Shown here: piece by piece, positions 1 through 5,935 of the stretch
Numbering within the stretch: position 1 is the stretch's first letter
How the letters are laid out: every line of letters begins with the position of its first letter
From: Chloroflexota bacterium
GTDB lineage: Bacteria > Chloroflexota > Anaerolineae > Promineifilales > Promineifilaceae
Length of the DNA stretch: 36,218 nt
Assembly (NCBI GenBank): GCA_024277135.1
Contig: JAJRVV010000043.1
Coordinates: 1 to 36,218, forward strand
Direction of reading: 5' to 3'
Translations under genes and position numbers: made by a program
The notes under the pieces: generated by a model
Seen by the model: only the letters and a program-made list of their open reading frames with translations
Databases searched by the model: none
What the model was told of the DNA's origin: nothing

Positions 1-72
1 CAATAACAGCGTGATGGCCTGGCGAGCGCCATCCAGATTTGTGATTTGCTTAGGGTTTAAGCCGGGTAACAT
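1..72 (-). CDS. N-terminal 24 codons of an unrecognised protein, cut by the window edge
   Basis: Read on the minus strand, an ATG at 70-72 opens a frame that stays open to base 1 and begins MLPGLNPKQITNLDGARQAI. A weak purine-rich stretch (AGGCAAG) lies a few bases upstream of the ATG. The residues look like the start of a helical protein. They faintly recall the N-termini of some transposases with a leading coiled coil, but 24 residues cannot decide this. It diverges from the toxin-antitoxin operon to its right. Bases 73-225 between the two show no gene and no clear terminal inverted repeat. I am only moderately sure it is coding at all. Confidence 0.35.
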   Translation of the reverse strand, partial: MLPGLNPKQITNLDGARQAITLLL

Positions 73-225
73 TTTGCTTGCCTGTTTTCAGAAGATAGAT
101 TTGCGTCACTGAGGATAGCCGTCGTTTGTTGGATTTTCTTTAACATTACAATAGAGTTTCATTTGTATTTTGTCTACCGCGAGTTATTGAGAAGATACCT
201 CACGCAGTTAAAAAAAGATAATTAC

Positions 226-267
226 ATTGACTTGGTCAATAACCTGGTCTACACTGTCAGGGAGGTG
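226..267 (+). promoter_or_regulatory. Promoter, operator and ribosome-binding site of the toxin-antitoxin operon
   Basis: A -35 box TTGACT (227-232), a 17-base spacer and a -10 box TACACT (250-255) precede a strong GGGAGGTG ribosome-binding site (260-267). A perfect inverted repeat ATTGAC-TTG-GTCAAT (226-240) covers the -35 box, and CCTG-N11-CAGG overlaps the -10 box. Operators in these positions fit the usual autorepression by the antitoxin or antitoxin-toxin complex. Binding itself is inferred. Confidence 0.6.
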
Positions 268-272
268 AAATC

Positions 273-491
273 ATGACCATCGTCAATGTTTACGAAGCTA
301 AAACCCATCTGTCTAAATTGCTGACGCGGGTGATGAGTGGCGAGCAAATCATCATCGCCAAAGCGGGGAAACCGGTCGCGGTACTCTCTCCCATTGCCGG
401 GACGCCAACACGGCGCGTTCCTGGTCTCGATGCTGGCAAAGTTGTCATTAAGCCCAATTTCGATGACCCGCCGCCGGAGTTTGACTTGTGA
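273..491 (+). CDS. Phd/YefM-family antitoxin of a type II toxin-antitoxin pair
   Basis: This 72-residue protein begins MTIVNVYEAKTHLSKLLTRV and continues with a GEQIIIAKAGKPVAVLSPI segment. Together these are the DNA-binding N-terminal fold of the prevent-host-death/YefM family. The C-terminal tail (about residues 45-72, rich in Pro, Asp and Phe, ending PPPEFDL) is the part that usually wraps around the toxin. The family binds its own operator and neutralises the partner toxin, here the PIN-domain nuclease encoded directly downstream. The two genes overlap by four bases (GTGA), so they are probably translationally coupled. The ATG at 273 has a strong ribosome-binding site five bases upstream. 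Family assignment is firm; in vivo activity is inferred. Confidence 0.85.
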   Translation: MTIVNVYEAKTHLSKLLTRVMSGEQIIIAKAGKPVAVLSPIAGTPTRRVPGLDAGKVVIKPNFDDPPPEFDL

Positions 492-874
492 AAGCGCTGT
501 TGGACACCCACACATTTCTGTGGTGGAACCTGGACGATCCGCAGCTTTCAGATACAGCGCGGGAATTCATCGGCGACGGCCGTAACCAGATATTTTTGAG
601 CGCAGCCAGCGTCTGGGAGATTGCGATCAAATATGGCAAAGGGCGGTTGGCGTTACCGGAAAAACCGGAACTGTATATCGCCCAACGCCTGACGCAGCAC
701 CATTTTTCACCGCTGCCCGTTCTGCTAAGCCATGCCGCCCAAGTTTATCGCCTGCCGGACATTCACCAAGACCCTTTTGACCGGCTGCTGGTCGTGCAAA
801 GCCAGTTAGAATCGCTGCCGTTGCTTACGGCCGATGTACAGATTTCCGCTTATGATGTGACTGTCATCTGGTAG
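488..874 (+). CDS. vapC: PIN-domain ribonuclease toxin (VapC-like)
   Basis: This 128-residue protein has the acidic residues expected of a PIN nuclease: Asp6 in LLDTHTFLWW, Glu44 in SVWEIAIKYGKG, and Asp94/Asp98 in HQDPFDRLLVVQ, followed by LLTAD near residue 115. Such toxins cleave RNA (often tRNA or rRNA) with Mg2+ until held by the antitoxin. The GTG start at 488 is chosen because it overlaps the antitoxin stop in a GTGA and has GGAG at 476-479. The length is normal for the family and the protein appears intact. Pairing of a Phd-type antitoxin with a PIN toxin is common in Chloroflexota and cyanobacteria. The RNA target cannot be read from sequence. Confidence 0.88.
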   Translation: MKALLDTHTFLWWNLDDPQLSDTAREFIGDGRNQIFLSAASVWEIAIKYGKGRLALPEKPELYIAQRLTQHHFSPLPVLLSHAAQVYRLPDIHQDPFDRLLVVQSQLESLPLLTADVQISAYDVTVIW

Positions 875-898
875 CGAAAATCCGCTTTATTCCATGCC

Positions 899-1828
899 AT
901 GAATTCGATCACCGTAACCGTTCCCGCCACCACCGCCAACCTCGGCCCCGGCTTTGACTGCCTGGGGCTGGCATTGGAATTACGGAATGTGGTGACGCTG
1001 ACGGCCGTTTCCACCGAAACGGCCGTTTCCCACACTCCATCCATCACCATTGAAGGCGAAGGGGCGGACAAACTGCCCGCCGACGAAAGCAACCTGGTGT
1101 ACCAGGCGGCGGCGCGGCTGTTTGAACGGGTGGGGGTCCGGCCGTCTGCCCTGCGCATCCACCAACAAAACCGCATCCCGGTCGGCAGCGGGCTGGGCAG
1201 CAGCGCCGCCGCCGTCCTGGGCGGTTTGCTGGCGGCCAACGCCCTGGTGGATGGCGGCTTGAGCGACGCCGACATCTTGCAGATGGCGACGGAGATGGAA
1301 CATCATCCCGATAACGTGGTTCCCGCTTTTTATGGGGGGTTGACGCTGGCGGTGGCGGGGGAAGACGGCCGTCTTCACATCGAGCAGCTTCCTATTTCCC
1401 CGATGAAAGTCGTCATCGTCTTGCCCGATTTTGACCTGCCCACCGCCGAGGCGCGGGCGGCGCTGCCAACCCAAGCGCCCCTGGCCGACGCTGTGTTCAA
1501 TATCGGCCGGGCCGGGCTGGTGGTGCGGGCGTTGGCGCGGGGGGATTGGCCGGCGCTGGGGCCGGCGATGCAGGACAAACTGCACCAGCCGTACCGCATC
1601 CCCCTCATCCCCGGCATGGCGGCGGCGTTTGCGGCGGCGGAAACGGCCGGAGCGGCCGCCGTCGCTCTCAGCGGCGCGGGACCAAGCGTGGCCGCTTTTG
1701 CCCCGGACAATCATGGCGCCATCGCCCAGGCGGTTATGGATGCGTTTACGGCCGTTGGCCTCGCCAGCCGCGCCTGGACGTTGCCCATCGCCCAAAGCGG
1801 CTGGGCGTCAGTCTCGTCCCGCTCCTGA
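899..1828 (+). CDS. thrB: Homoserine kinase (GHMP kinase family)
   Basis: ThrB phosphorylates L-homoserine to O-phosphohomoserine with ATP in threonine biosynthesis in the cytoplasm. The 309-residue protein opens with VTVPATTANLGPGFDCLGLAL, the typical ThrB start. The GHMP ATP-binding loop IPVGSGLGSSAAA is near residues 97-110, and the late motif ALSGAGPSVAAF is near residue 257. Length is normal. No Shine-Dalgarno sequence is visible before the ATG, which lies 24 bases after the vapC stop, so the start rests on the conserved N-terminus. Residues 35-44 (TAVSTETAVS) come from two copies of the 12-mer ACGGCCGTTTCC 18 bases apart, a probable local expansion in a surface loop. No other threonine gene is nearby. 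Confidence 0.93.
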   Translation: MNSITVTVPATTANLGPGFDCLGLALELRNVVTLTAVSTETAVSHTPSITIEGEGADKLPADESNLVYQAAARLFERVGVRPSALRIHQQNRIPVGSGLGSSAAAVLGGLLAANALVDGGLSDADILQMATEMEHHPDNVVPAFYGGLTLAVAGEDGRLHIEQLPISPMKVVIVLPDFDLPTAEARAALPTQAPLADAVFNIGRAGLVVRALARGDWPALGPAMQDKLHQPYRIPLIPGMAAAFAAAETAGAAAVALSGAGPSVAAFAPDNHGAIAQAVMDAFTAVGLASRAWTLPIAQSGWASVSSRS

Positions 1829-1861
1829 CCCCCTGAGAATTTATTCACATTATCGCCCCGT

Positions 1862-1935
1862 CTTGCCCGATTTGTTAAACTGGTAAGGTTGAACGCGCAA
1901 CCAGTTCCCCCGGTGGGGTTAACAAACCGGGTAAG
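1862..1935. repeat. Long imperfect inverted repeat with a nested hairpin, between thrB and the pdh operon
   Basis: The arms CTTGCCCGATTTGTTAA (1862-1878) and TTAACAAACCGGGTAAG (1919-1935) match at 15 of 17 positions as reverse complements. Inside them AACTGGT (1878-1884) pairs with ACCAGTT (1900-1906). There is no U-tract, so it is not a classical terminator. It could be an RNA structure in the pdh leader, a small mobile repeat, or a thrB 3' end signal. It is visible in the sequence, but its role is unknown. Confidence 0.6.
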
Positions 1936-1970
1936 ATTTCCCGTAGCACGCCACATCGCACATTCAGCGC

Positions 1971-2006
1971 GCGATTTTCCCGGAAACTGCGATTTTCCGG
2001 GAAAAT
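1971..2006. promoter_or_regulatory. Palindromic/direct-repeat element just upstream of pdhA
   Basis: Perfect 10-base arms ATTTTCCCGG (1974-1983) and CCGGGAAAAT (1997-2006) flank the start region. GCGATTTTCC also recurs as a direct repeat at 1971 and 1989, 18 bases apart. It sits immediately before the pdhA ribosome-binding site (TAGGAGAT, 2008-2015), a position suited to a repressor or to an RNA hairpin controlling translation. Function is inferred only from position and symmetry. Confidence 0.45.
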
Positions 2007-2019
2007 GTAGGAGATTTAG

Positions 2020-2580
2020 ATGGACAAGACGACATACTTGCACTGGTACCGCCAGATGGTACGCATTCGCCGCTTCGAGCAAAAATGCTCCGAATTGTAC
2101 CAACTGGGCAAAATCGGCGGCTTTTTACATTTATATATCGGTCAGGAGGCGGTGGCCGTCGGCTCGATCAACGCCCGGCAGGAAAATGACCACATCATCA
2201 CTGCCTACCGCGATCACGGCCACGCCCTCACCGTCGGCGCCGATCTGAACCAGGTGATGGCGGAGATGATGGGCAAGGCGACCGGCGTTAACAAAGGCAA
2301 GGGCGGCTCGATGCACCTGGCTGACGTGAAGCGGCGCTATTGGGGCGGCCATGCCGTCGTCGGCGCTCATTTGTCGCTGGCGACGGGGTTGGCGCTGGCG
2401 GAGCAGTATAACGGGACGGATGCGGCCGTGCTCTGCTATTTTGGCGATGGCGCCACCAATATCGGTTATTTCCACGAATCGCTTAATCTCTCCGGTGTGT
2501 GGCAACTGCCCGTCCTTTGGATTTGCGAGAACAACCAGTACGGCATGGGCACGTCGGTCAAACGGCACTCCTCCGCCTAG
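2020..2580 (+). CDS. pdhA: Pyruvate (2-oxo acid) dehydrogenase E1 alpha, N-terminal part ending at an in-frame TAG
   Basis: These 186 residues are the N-terminal half of the thiamine-diphosphate-dependent E1 alpha subunit, which decarboxylates pyruvate (or a related 2-oxo acid) with E1 beta. The start MDKTTYLHWYRQMVRIRRFE, the GGSMHL segment and the ThDP/Mg2+ motif GDGATNIGYFHESLN are all family hallmarks. The frame stops at TAG 2578-2580, straight after GMGTSVKRHSSA. The following ORF (2587-2979) is in the same frame and continues the E1 alpha alignment, and the two together have the normal length of about 320 codons. So this is a single gene with one nonsense codon, not a frameshift. Real inactivation, read-through or a base-call error are all possible. 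E1 beta and E2 follow. Confidence 0.85.
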   Translation: MDKTTYLHWYRQMVRIRRFEQKCSELYQLGKIGGFLHLYIGQEAVAVGSINARQENDHIITAYRDHGHALTVGADLNQVMAEMMGKATGVNKGKGGSMHLADVKRRYWGGHAVVGAHLSLATGLALAEQYNGTDAAVLCYFGDGATNIGYFHESLNLSGVWQLPVLWICENNQYGMGTSVKRHSSA

Positions 2581-2586
2581 TCCATC

Positions 2587-2979
2587 ATGACCAAAGCCAG
2601 CGGCTACGACATCCCGGCGGCGCAGGTGGACGGGATGGATGCGCGCGCGGTGCATGAAGCCACGCAGAAGGCGCTGGCCGCCATTCGCAGCGGGGAAGGG
2701 CCGCAATTTTTGGAAATTCTCACCTACCGGTTTGAAGGGCACAGTATGGGCGACCCATTGCGTTACCGCACCAAAGAGGAAGTGGAGAAGTGGCGCGAGG
2801 ACGACCCTATCGGCATCCTGGAACGGCAGATTCTCAAGGATAAGCTGGCGGCGAAGGATGAACTGGAAGCGATTGACCGGGAAATTGAAGATGAACTGGC
2901 GGAAGCGGTGAAATTTGCCGAACAATCGCCGCTGCCGGAAGCGGAAGCGTTGTTTGCGGACATTTATGTAAATGAATAA
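2587..2979 (+). CDS. pdhA: Pyruvate (2-oxo acid) dehydrogenase E1 alpha, C-terminal part after the in-frame TAG
   Basis: These 130 residues continue E1 alpha in the same reading frame as 2020-2580. They contain ASGYDIPAAQVDGMDARAVHEA, the usual segment after the ThDP motif, and YRFEGHSMGDPLRYRTKEEVEKW, which carries the conserved active-site His-Ser loop. An ATG at 2587 could restart translation, but no good ribosome-binding site precedes it, and a separate half protein would lack the cofactor motif. It is therefore best annotated as the second half of one pdhA gene, split by TAG at codon 187. The last codons overlap the left arm of a heptamer hairpin. Confidence 0.85.
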   Translation: MTKASGYDIPAAQVDGMDARAVHEATQKALAAIRSGEGPQFLEILTYRFEGHSMGDPLRYRTKEEVEKWREDDPIGILERQILKDKLAAKDELEAIDREIEDELAEAVKFAEQSPLPEAEALFADIYVNE

Positions 2980-3027
2980 TGAACAATGAGCGATGAACAA
3001 AGGGTTACTCATTGTTCATTGCTCATT
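2971..3027. repeat. Heptamer inverted repeat between pdhA and pdhB
   Basis: The arms AATGAATAATGAACAATGA (2971-2989) and TCATTGTTCATTGCTCATT (3009-3027) pair at 17 of 19 positions. Both are built from about 7-base units of the type AATGAAC. The left arm overlaps the pdhA stop codon. It is one of several junction repeats in this window with the same architecture but a different heptamer at each locus. Confidence 0.7.
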
Positions 3028-3044
3028 TCTCATTGGAGAAAATG

Positions 3045-4016
3045 ATGGCACGAATTACCATGCGACAGGCAATCAGTGACGCGCTGCGGGAGGAGATGCA
3101 CCGGGATGAGCGCGTTTTTATCATGGGGGAGGAAGTGGGGGTGTGGGGCGGTACGTATGCGGTGACGCGCGGTTTTTATGATGAGTTTGGCCCGCGCCGG
3201 GTGCGGGACACGCCGATTTCGGAGATGGCGATTGGCGGCGCGGCGGTGGGGGCGGCGATGGCCGGTCTGCGGCCGGTGGCGGAGTTCATGACGATTAACT
3301 TCGCTTTTGTGGCCTTTGACGCCATCATCAACCATGCCGCCAAGATGCATTACATGTTTGGCGGGCAGATGCGGGTTCCGTTGGTGTTTCGAGCGCCGGG
3401 CGGGGGCGGCCGTCAGTTGGGCGCCACGCACAGCCATACGCCGGATGTGATTTTCGCCCATTTCCCCGGCTTGAAGGTGGTGTCGCCCAGCACGCCGTAT
3501 GACGCCAAGGGGCTGCTCAAGGCGGCGATTCGGACGGATGACCCGGTGTTGTTCATCGAACACGCCACGTTGTACCAGGTGCGGGGCGAGGTTCCCGACG
3601 GGGATTATGTGGTTCCCATCGGCGCGTCGGACGTGAAGCGGGAAGGGCGGGACGTGACGATTGTGGCGTATGCCCAGGGGCTGCAGGTGGCGCTGGCGGC
3701 GGCAGAAAAACTGGCGAAAGAGGGGATTGAGGCGGAGGTGGTGGATTTACGCACCTTACGGCCGCTCGACATGGCCCCCGTCCTCCAATCCTTCAAAAAG
3801 ACGTTCAAAGCGGTGGTGGTGGAAGAAGGGCATCGCTCCTACGGCATCGGCGCGGAAATTGCGGCCCGGCTGCAAGAAGAAGGGTTTGATTACCTGGACG
3901 CGCCCATCAAGCGGGTGGCGCAGGCGGAAGTCCCGCTGCCTTATTCGCGGGAGTTGGAGCAGTCGGCGCTGATTAACCCGGATAAGGTGGTGACGGCCGT
4001 GAAGGAGGTTCTCTGA
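3045..4016 (+). CDS. pdhB: Pyruvate (2-oxo acid) dehydrogenase E1 component, beta subunit
   Basis: E1 beta forms the heterotetrameric E1 decarboxylase with E1 alpha and hands the acyl group to lipoyl-E2. The protein begins MARITMRQAISDALREEMHRD and has the family landmarks VFIMGEEVGVWGGTYAVTRG (Glu of the ThDP activation site), DTPISEMAIGGAAVGAAMAGL, GGQMRVPLVFRAPGGGGRQLGATHSH and the C-terminal KAVVVEEGHRSYGIGAEIA. The length of 323 residues is normal. ATG 3045 is preferred over 3042 and over the upstream TTG-type extension because GGAG (3035-3038) lies six bases before it. Its stop codon overlaps the E2 start (TGATG), so the two are coupled. It is intact, unlike E1 alpha. Confidence 0.95.
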   Translation: MARITMRQAISDALREEMHRDERVFIMGEEVGVWGGTYAVTRGFYDEFGPRRVRDTPISEMAIGGAAVGAAMAGLRPVAEFMTINFAFVAFDAIINHAAKMHYMFGGQMRVPLVFRAPGGGGRQLGATHSHTPDVIFAHFPGLKVVSPSTPYDAKGLLKAAIRTDDPVLFIEHATLYQVRGEVPDGDYVVPIGASDVKREGRDVTIVAYAQGLQVALAAAEKLAKEGIEAEVVDLRTLRPLDMAPVLQSFKKTFKAVVVEEGHRSYGIGAEIAARLQEEGFDYLDAPIKRVAQAEVPLPYSRELEQSALINPDKVVTAVKEVL

Positions 4017-5224
4017 TGGCTGAATTTATCGTGATGCCCAAACTGGGGTTTGATATGCGCGAGGCGGTTCTCAACAACTGGCTCAAAAACGTCGGCGATC
4101 AGATTGAGAAAGGGGAGATTGTGGCCGAGATTGAGTCGGACAAGGCGACGCTGGAACTGGAGGCGCAGGTGAGCGGGACGCTGCTGCATCTGCTGGCGGA
4201 GGCGGGGGATGTGGTTCCGGTGGGGGCGAATCTGGCGATTGTGGGGGAGGCGGGAGAGGATTTTTCGGCTTTGCTGGATGGTGAGCGTGAGCCAGAGCTA
4301 GAGCTAGAGCAAGAGCAAGAAGCAGCGGGAAGCGGGAAGCGGAGAGCGGCGATGCCGACGAATGGAGATTTTCCCGGCGGGGTGAGAGCCACGCCGGTGG
4401 CGCGGCGGCTGGCGCAGGAGGCGGGGATTGATTTGCGATTGGTGAAGGGGACGGGGCCGGACGGCCGTATCCGTAAAGCGGATGTGGCGGCGTATCGGGC
4501 TGCGCCGGTGACGGCCGCGCCTGCTCTCGCCGGGCCGGACACAACAGAAATTCCGGCGAGCCGGCTGCGGCAGGCCATCGCCCGGCGCATGAGTGAAAGT
4601 AAAGTCACCATTCCCCACTTCTACGTCACGGCCGACATTGACATGGCCCCGGCGCTGGCGCTGCGCAAACAAATCAACGCCGCCTTACCCGAAGGGGAGA
4701 AAGTGACCGTCAACGACCTGATCGTCAAGGCGGCGGCACTGGCCTTGCGCCACTTCCCCAAGCTGAACGCCAGCTACAACGGCGAGACGACCATTTTGCA
4801 CAACCACATCCACGTGGGCAGCGCGGTGGCGGTGGAAGGGGGGCTGCTCACCGTCGTGCAAAAACAGACTGATTTGACGCCGCTGGCGCAGATCGCCAGA
4901 GATAACCGGGAGATGATCGGCCGGGTGCGGCAAGGTAAAATGCGTCCCAGCGACGTGGAAGGCTCCACCTTCACCGTTTCCAACCTGGGCGCATTTGACG
5001 TGGATCATTTCATCGCCATCATCAACCCGCCCAACGCCGCTATTTTGGCCGTCGGTTCGGCGCAGCAGGTTCCGGTGGTCGTGGATGGTCAACTGGCGGT
5101 AGGCGCGCGCATGAAAGCGACCATTTCCGCCGATCATCGGGTGACGGATGGGGCGGAAGCGGCACAGTTTATGCAGTTGCTCAAACAAATTTTGGAGGAG
5201 CCGTTACGACTGTTGTTGTCATAA
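4016..5224 (+). CDS. pdhC: Dihydrolipoamide acyltransferase, E2 of the pyruvate (2-oxo acid) dehydrogenase complex
   Basis: E2 is the core acyltransferase passing the acyl group from lipoate to CoA. Domains in order: a lipoyl domain (about 1-80) with the lipoylated Lys43 in ESDKATLE; a low-complexity linker (about 90-115); a peripheral subunit-binding domain RATPVARRLAQEAGIDL (about 122-160); and the catalytic domain from about 180, ending with the active-site His374 in DHRVTDG. At 402 residues with one lipoyl domain it has normal length. The linker contains ELELEQEQE, encoded by a run of GAGCTA/GAGCAA hexamers that also occurs in the 26160 intergenic region. No E3 gene follows, so dihydrolipoamide dehydrogenase must be elsewhere. 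Substrate choice (pyruvate versus branched-chain) is not provable here. Confidence 0.95.
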   Translation: MAEFIVMPKLGFDMREAVLNNWLKNVGDQIEKGEIVAEIESDKATLELEAQVSGTLLHLLAEAGDVVPVGANLAIVGEAGEDFSALLDGEREPELELEQEQEAAGSGKRRAAMPTNGDFPGGVRATPVARRLAQEAGIDLRLVKGTGPDGRIRKADVAAYRAAPVTAAPALAGPDTTEIPASRLRQAIARRMSESKVTIPHFYVTADIDMAPALALRKQINAALPEGEKVTVNDLIVKAAALALRHFPKLNASYNGETTILHNHIHVGSAVAVEGGLLTVVQKQTDLTPLAQIARDNREMIGRVRQGKMRPSDVEGSTFTVSNLGAFDVDHFIAIINPPNAAILAVGSAQQVPVVVDGQLAVGARMKATISADHRVTDGAEAAQFMQLLKQILEEPLRLLLS

Positions 5225-5225
5225 A

Positions 5226-5306
5226 GAAAAGCGAAAAACCAGGAAACGGAAAACGAAAAACGTGAGGCAAAAACGCCTCTCATCACGTTTTTTGCTTTTC
5301 GTTTTA
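5226..5306 (+). terminator. Terminator-like hairpin after pdhC, built from AAAACG-type heptamers
   Basis: A-rich, roughly 7-base units (GGAAACG, GAAAACG, AAAAACG at 5242-5262) pair with the T-rich right side 5279-5306 (TCACGTTTTTTGCTTTTCG). An inner hairpin GAGGC-AAAAAC-GCCTC spans 5264-5279. The T-run makes termination of the pdh operon plausible. Confidence 0.6.
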
Positions 5307-5324
5307 CGCATCTTGATCAGACTT

Positions 5325-5353
5325 TTGCTCATGTTCCTGGCATGTGCTATAAA
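5325..5353 (+). promoter_or_regulatory. Probable promoter of the complex I (nuo) operon
   Basis: TTGCTC (5325-5330), a 17-base spacer and TATAAA (5348-5353) preceded by TGC form an extended -10 promoter. It lies 134 bases before nuoA. The same TGC-TATnnn form occurs before the atp operon (16661) and before the gene at 34827, supporting a house-keeping sigma factor signal. Confidence 0.55.
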
Positions 5354-5392
5354 AGGGACAGATTTCACAATCTCCTAGCTTAAAAAACCATG

Positions 5393-5452
5393 ATTCAGTT
5401 GACCCAGACTTTGACGGGTTGGGAAGCGTCCAAAGTCTGTTCGTGGCTGAAT
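5393..5452 (+). other. Structured leader hairpin upstream of nuoA
   Basis: CAGACTTTG-ACG (5405-5416) pairs with CGT-C-CAAAGTCTG (5427-5439) as a 12-bp stem with one bulged C. An outer stem ATTCAG (5393-5398)/CTGAAT (5447-5452) encloses it. It would lie in the nuo 5' leader about 35 bases before the GTG start. There is no U-tract, so a regulatory or stabilising RNA structure is more likely than a terminator. It does not match a riboswitch I know. Confidence 0.5.
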
Positions 5453-5487
5453 GACGTTCACAAAATCAGGAGAGGAGGAACCCTCAC

Positions 5488-5844
5488 GTGTTAACAGATT
5501 GGCAATTTATTGCTATTTTTTTGGCGCTGGCCCCTATTTTCCCGGTCATGCCCGTGATGATGAATGCGTTGCTGGCGCCGAAACGGCCGTCTTTCATCAA
5601 ACAACAGACCTACGAGTGCGGCATTGAAACCGTAGGCGATTCCTGGATTCAGTTTAAGGTGCAGTATTACATTTACGCCCTCATTTTCGTTGTGTTCGAT
5701 GTTGAGGCGGTTTTTCTGTTTCCCATTGCCGCCGCTTATGGGCAACTGCAACTGTTTGCCGTTGTCGAAATTGTCCTTTTTGTTCTCATTCTGACGACCG
5801 CGCTTGGCCACGCCTGGGGAAGAGGCGTCCTGGAATGGATTTAA
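5488..5844 (+). CDS. nuoA: NADH-quinone oxidoreductase subunit A (complex I)
   Basis: NuoA is a three-helix membrane subunit at the junction of the peripheral and membrane arms, beside the quinone cavity. The 118 residues contain the signature TYECGIE (residues 41-47) in the loop between helices 1 and 2 and the acidic helix motif FVVFDVEAVFLFP (67-79). The GTG start at 5488 follows a strong AGGAGAGGAGG. It opens the operon, but the usual partners nuoB, nuoC and nuoD do not follow; nuoH is next after a 91-base gap containing a hairpin. Length is normal for the family. Confidence 0.95.
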   Translation: MLTDWQFIAIFLALAPIFPVMPVMMNALLAPKRPSFIKQQTYECGIETVGDSWIQFKVQYYIYALIFVVFDVEAVFLFPIAAAYGQLQLFAVVEIVLFVLILTTALGHAWGRGVLEWI

Positions 5845-5861
5845 GATTGGAATTAAACCAG

Positions 5862-5895
5862 AATGACACGGGGTGACGGCCGTCCCCTTGTCATT
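5862..5895 (+). other. Hairpin between nuoA and nuoH
   Basis: AATGACACGGGG (5862-5873) pairs with CCCCTTGTCATT (5884-5895) at 11 of 12 positions. The loop contains an ACGGCCGT octamer. No T-run follows, so it is unlikely to be a full terminator. It sits exactly where nuoB-C-D would be in a standard operon and may tune expression between A and H. Confidence 0.55.
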
Positions 5896-5935
5896 TCGCC
5901 TTGCCCACTTAAATGCTGTTTAGTGGAGTAATTGT

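Noticed and set aside
980-1795. 271-residue minus-strand open frame inside thrB
   Set aside because: Arg/Gly-rich shadow; thrB is well conserved on the plus strand.
2500-2600. Frameshift in pdhA
   Set aside because: The two halves are in the same frame; only a TAG codon separates them.
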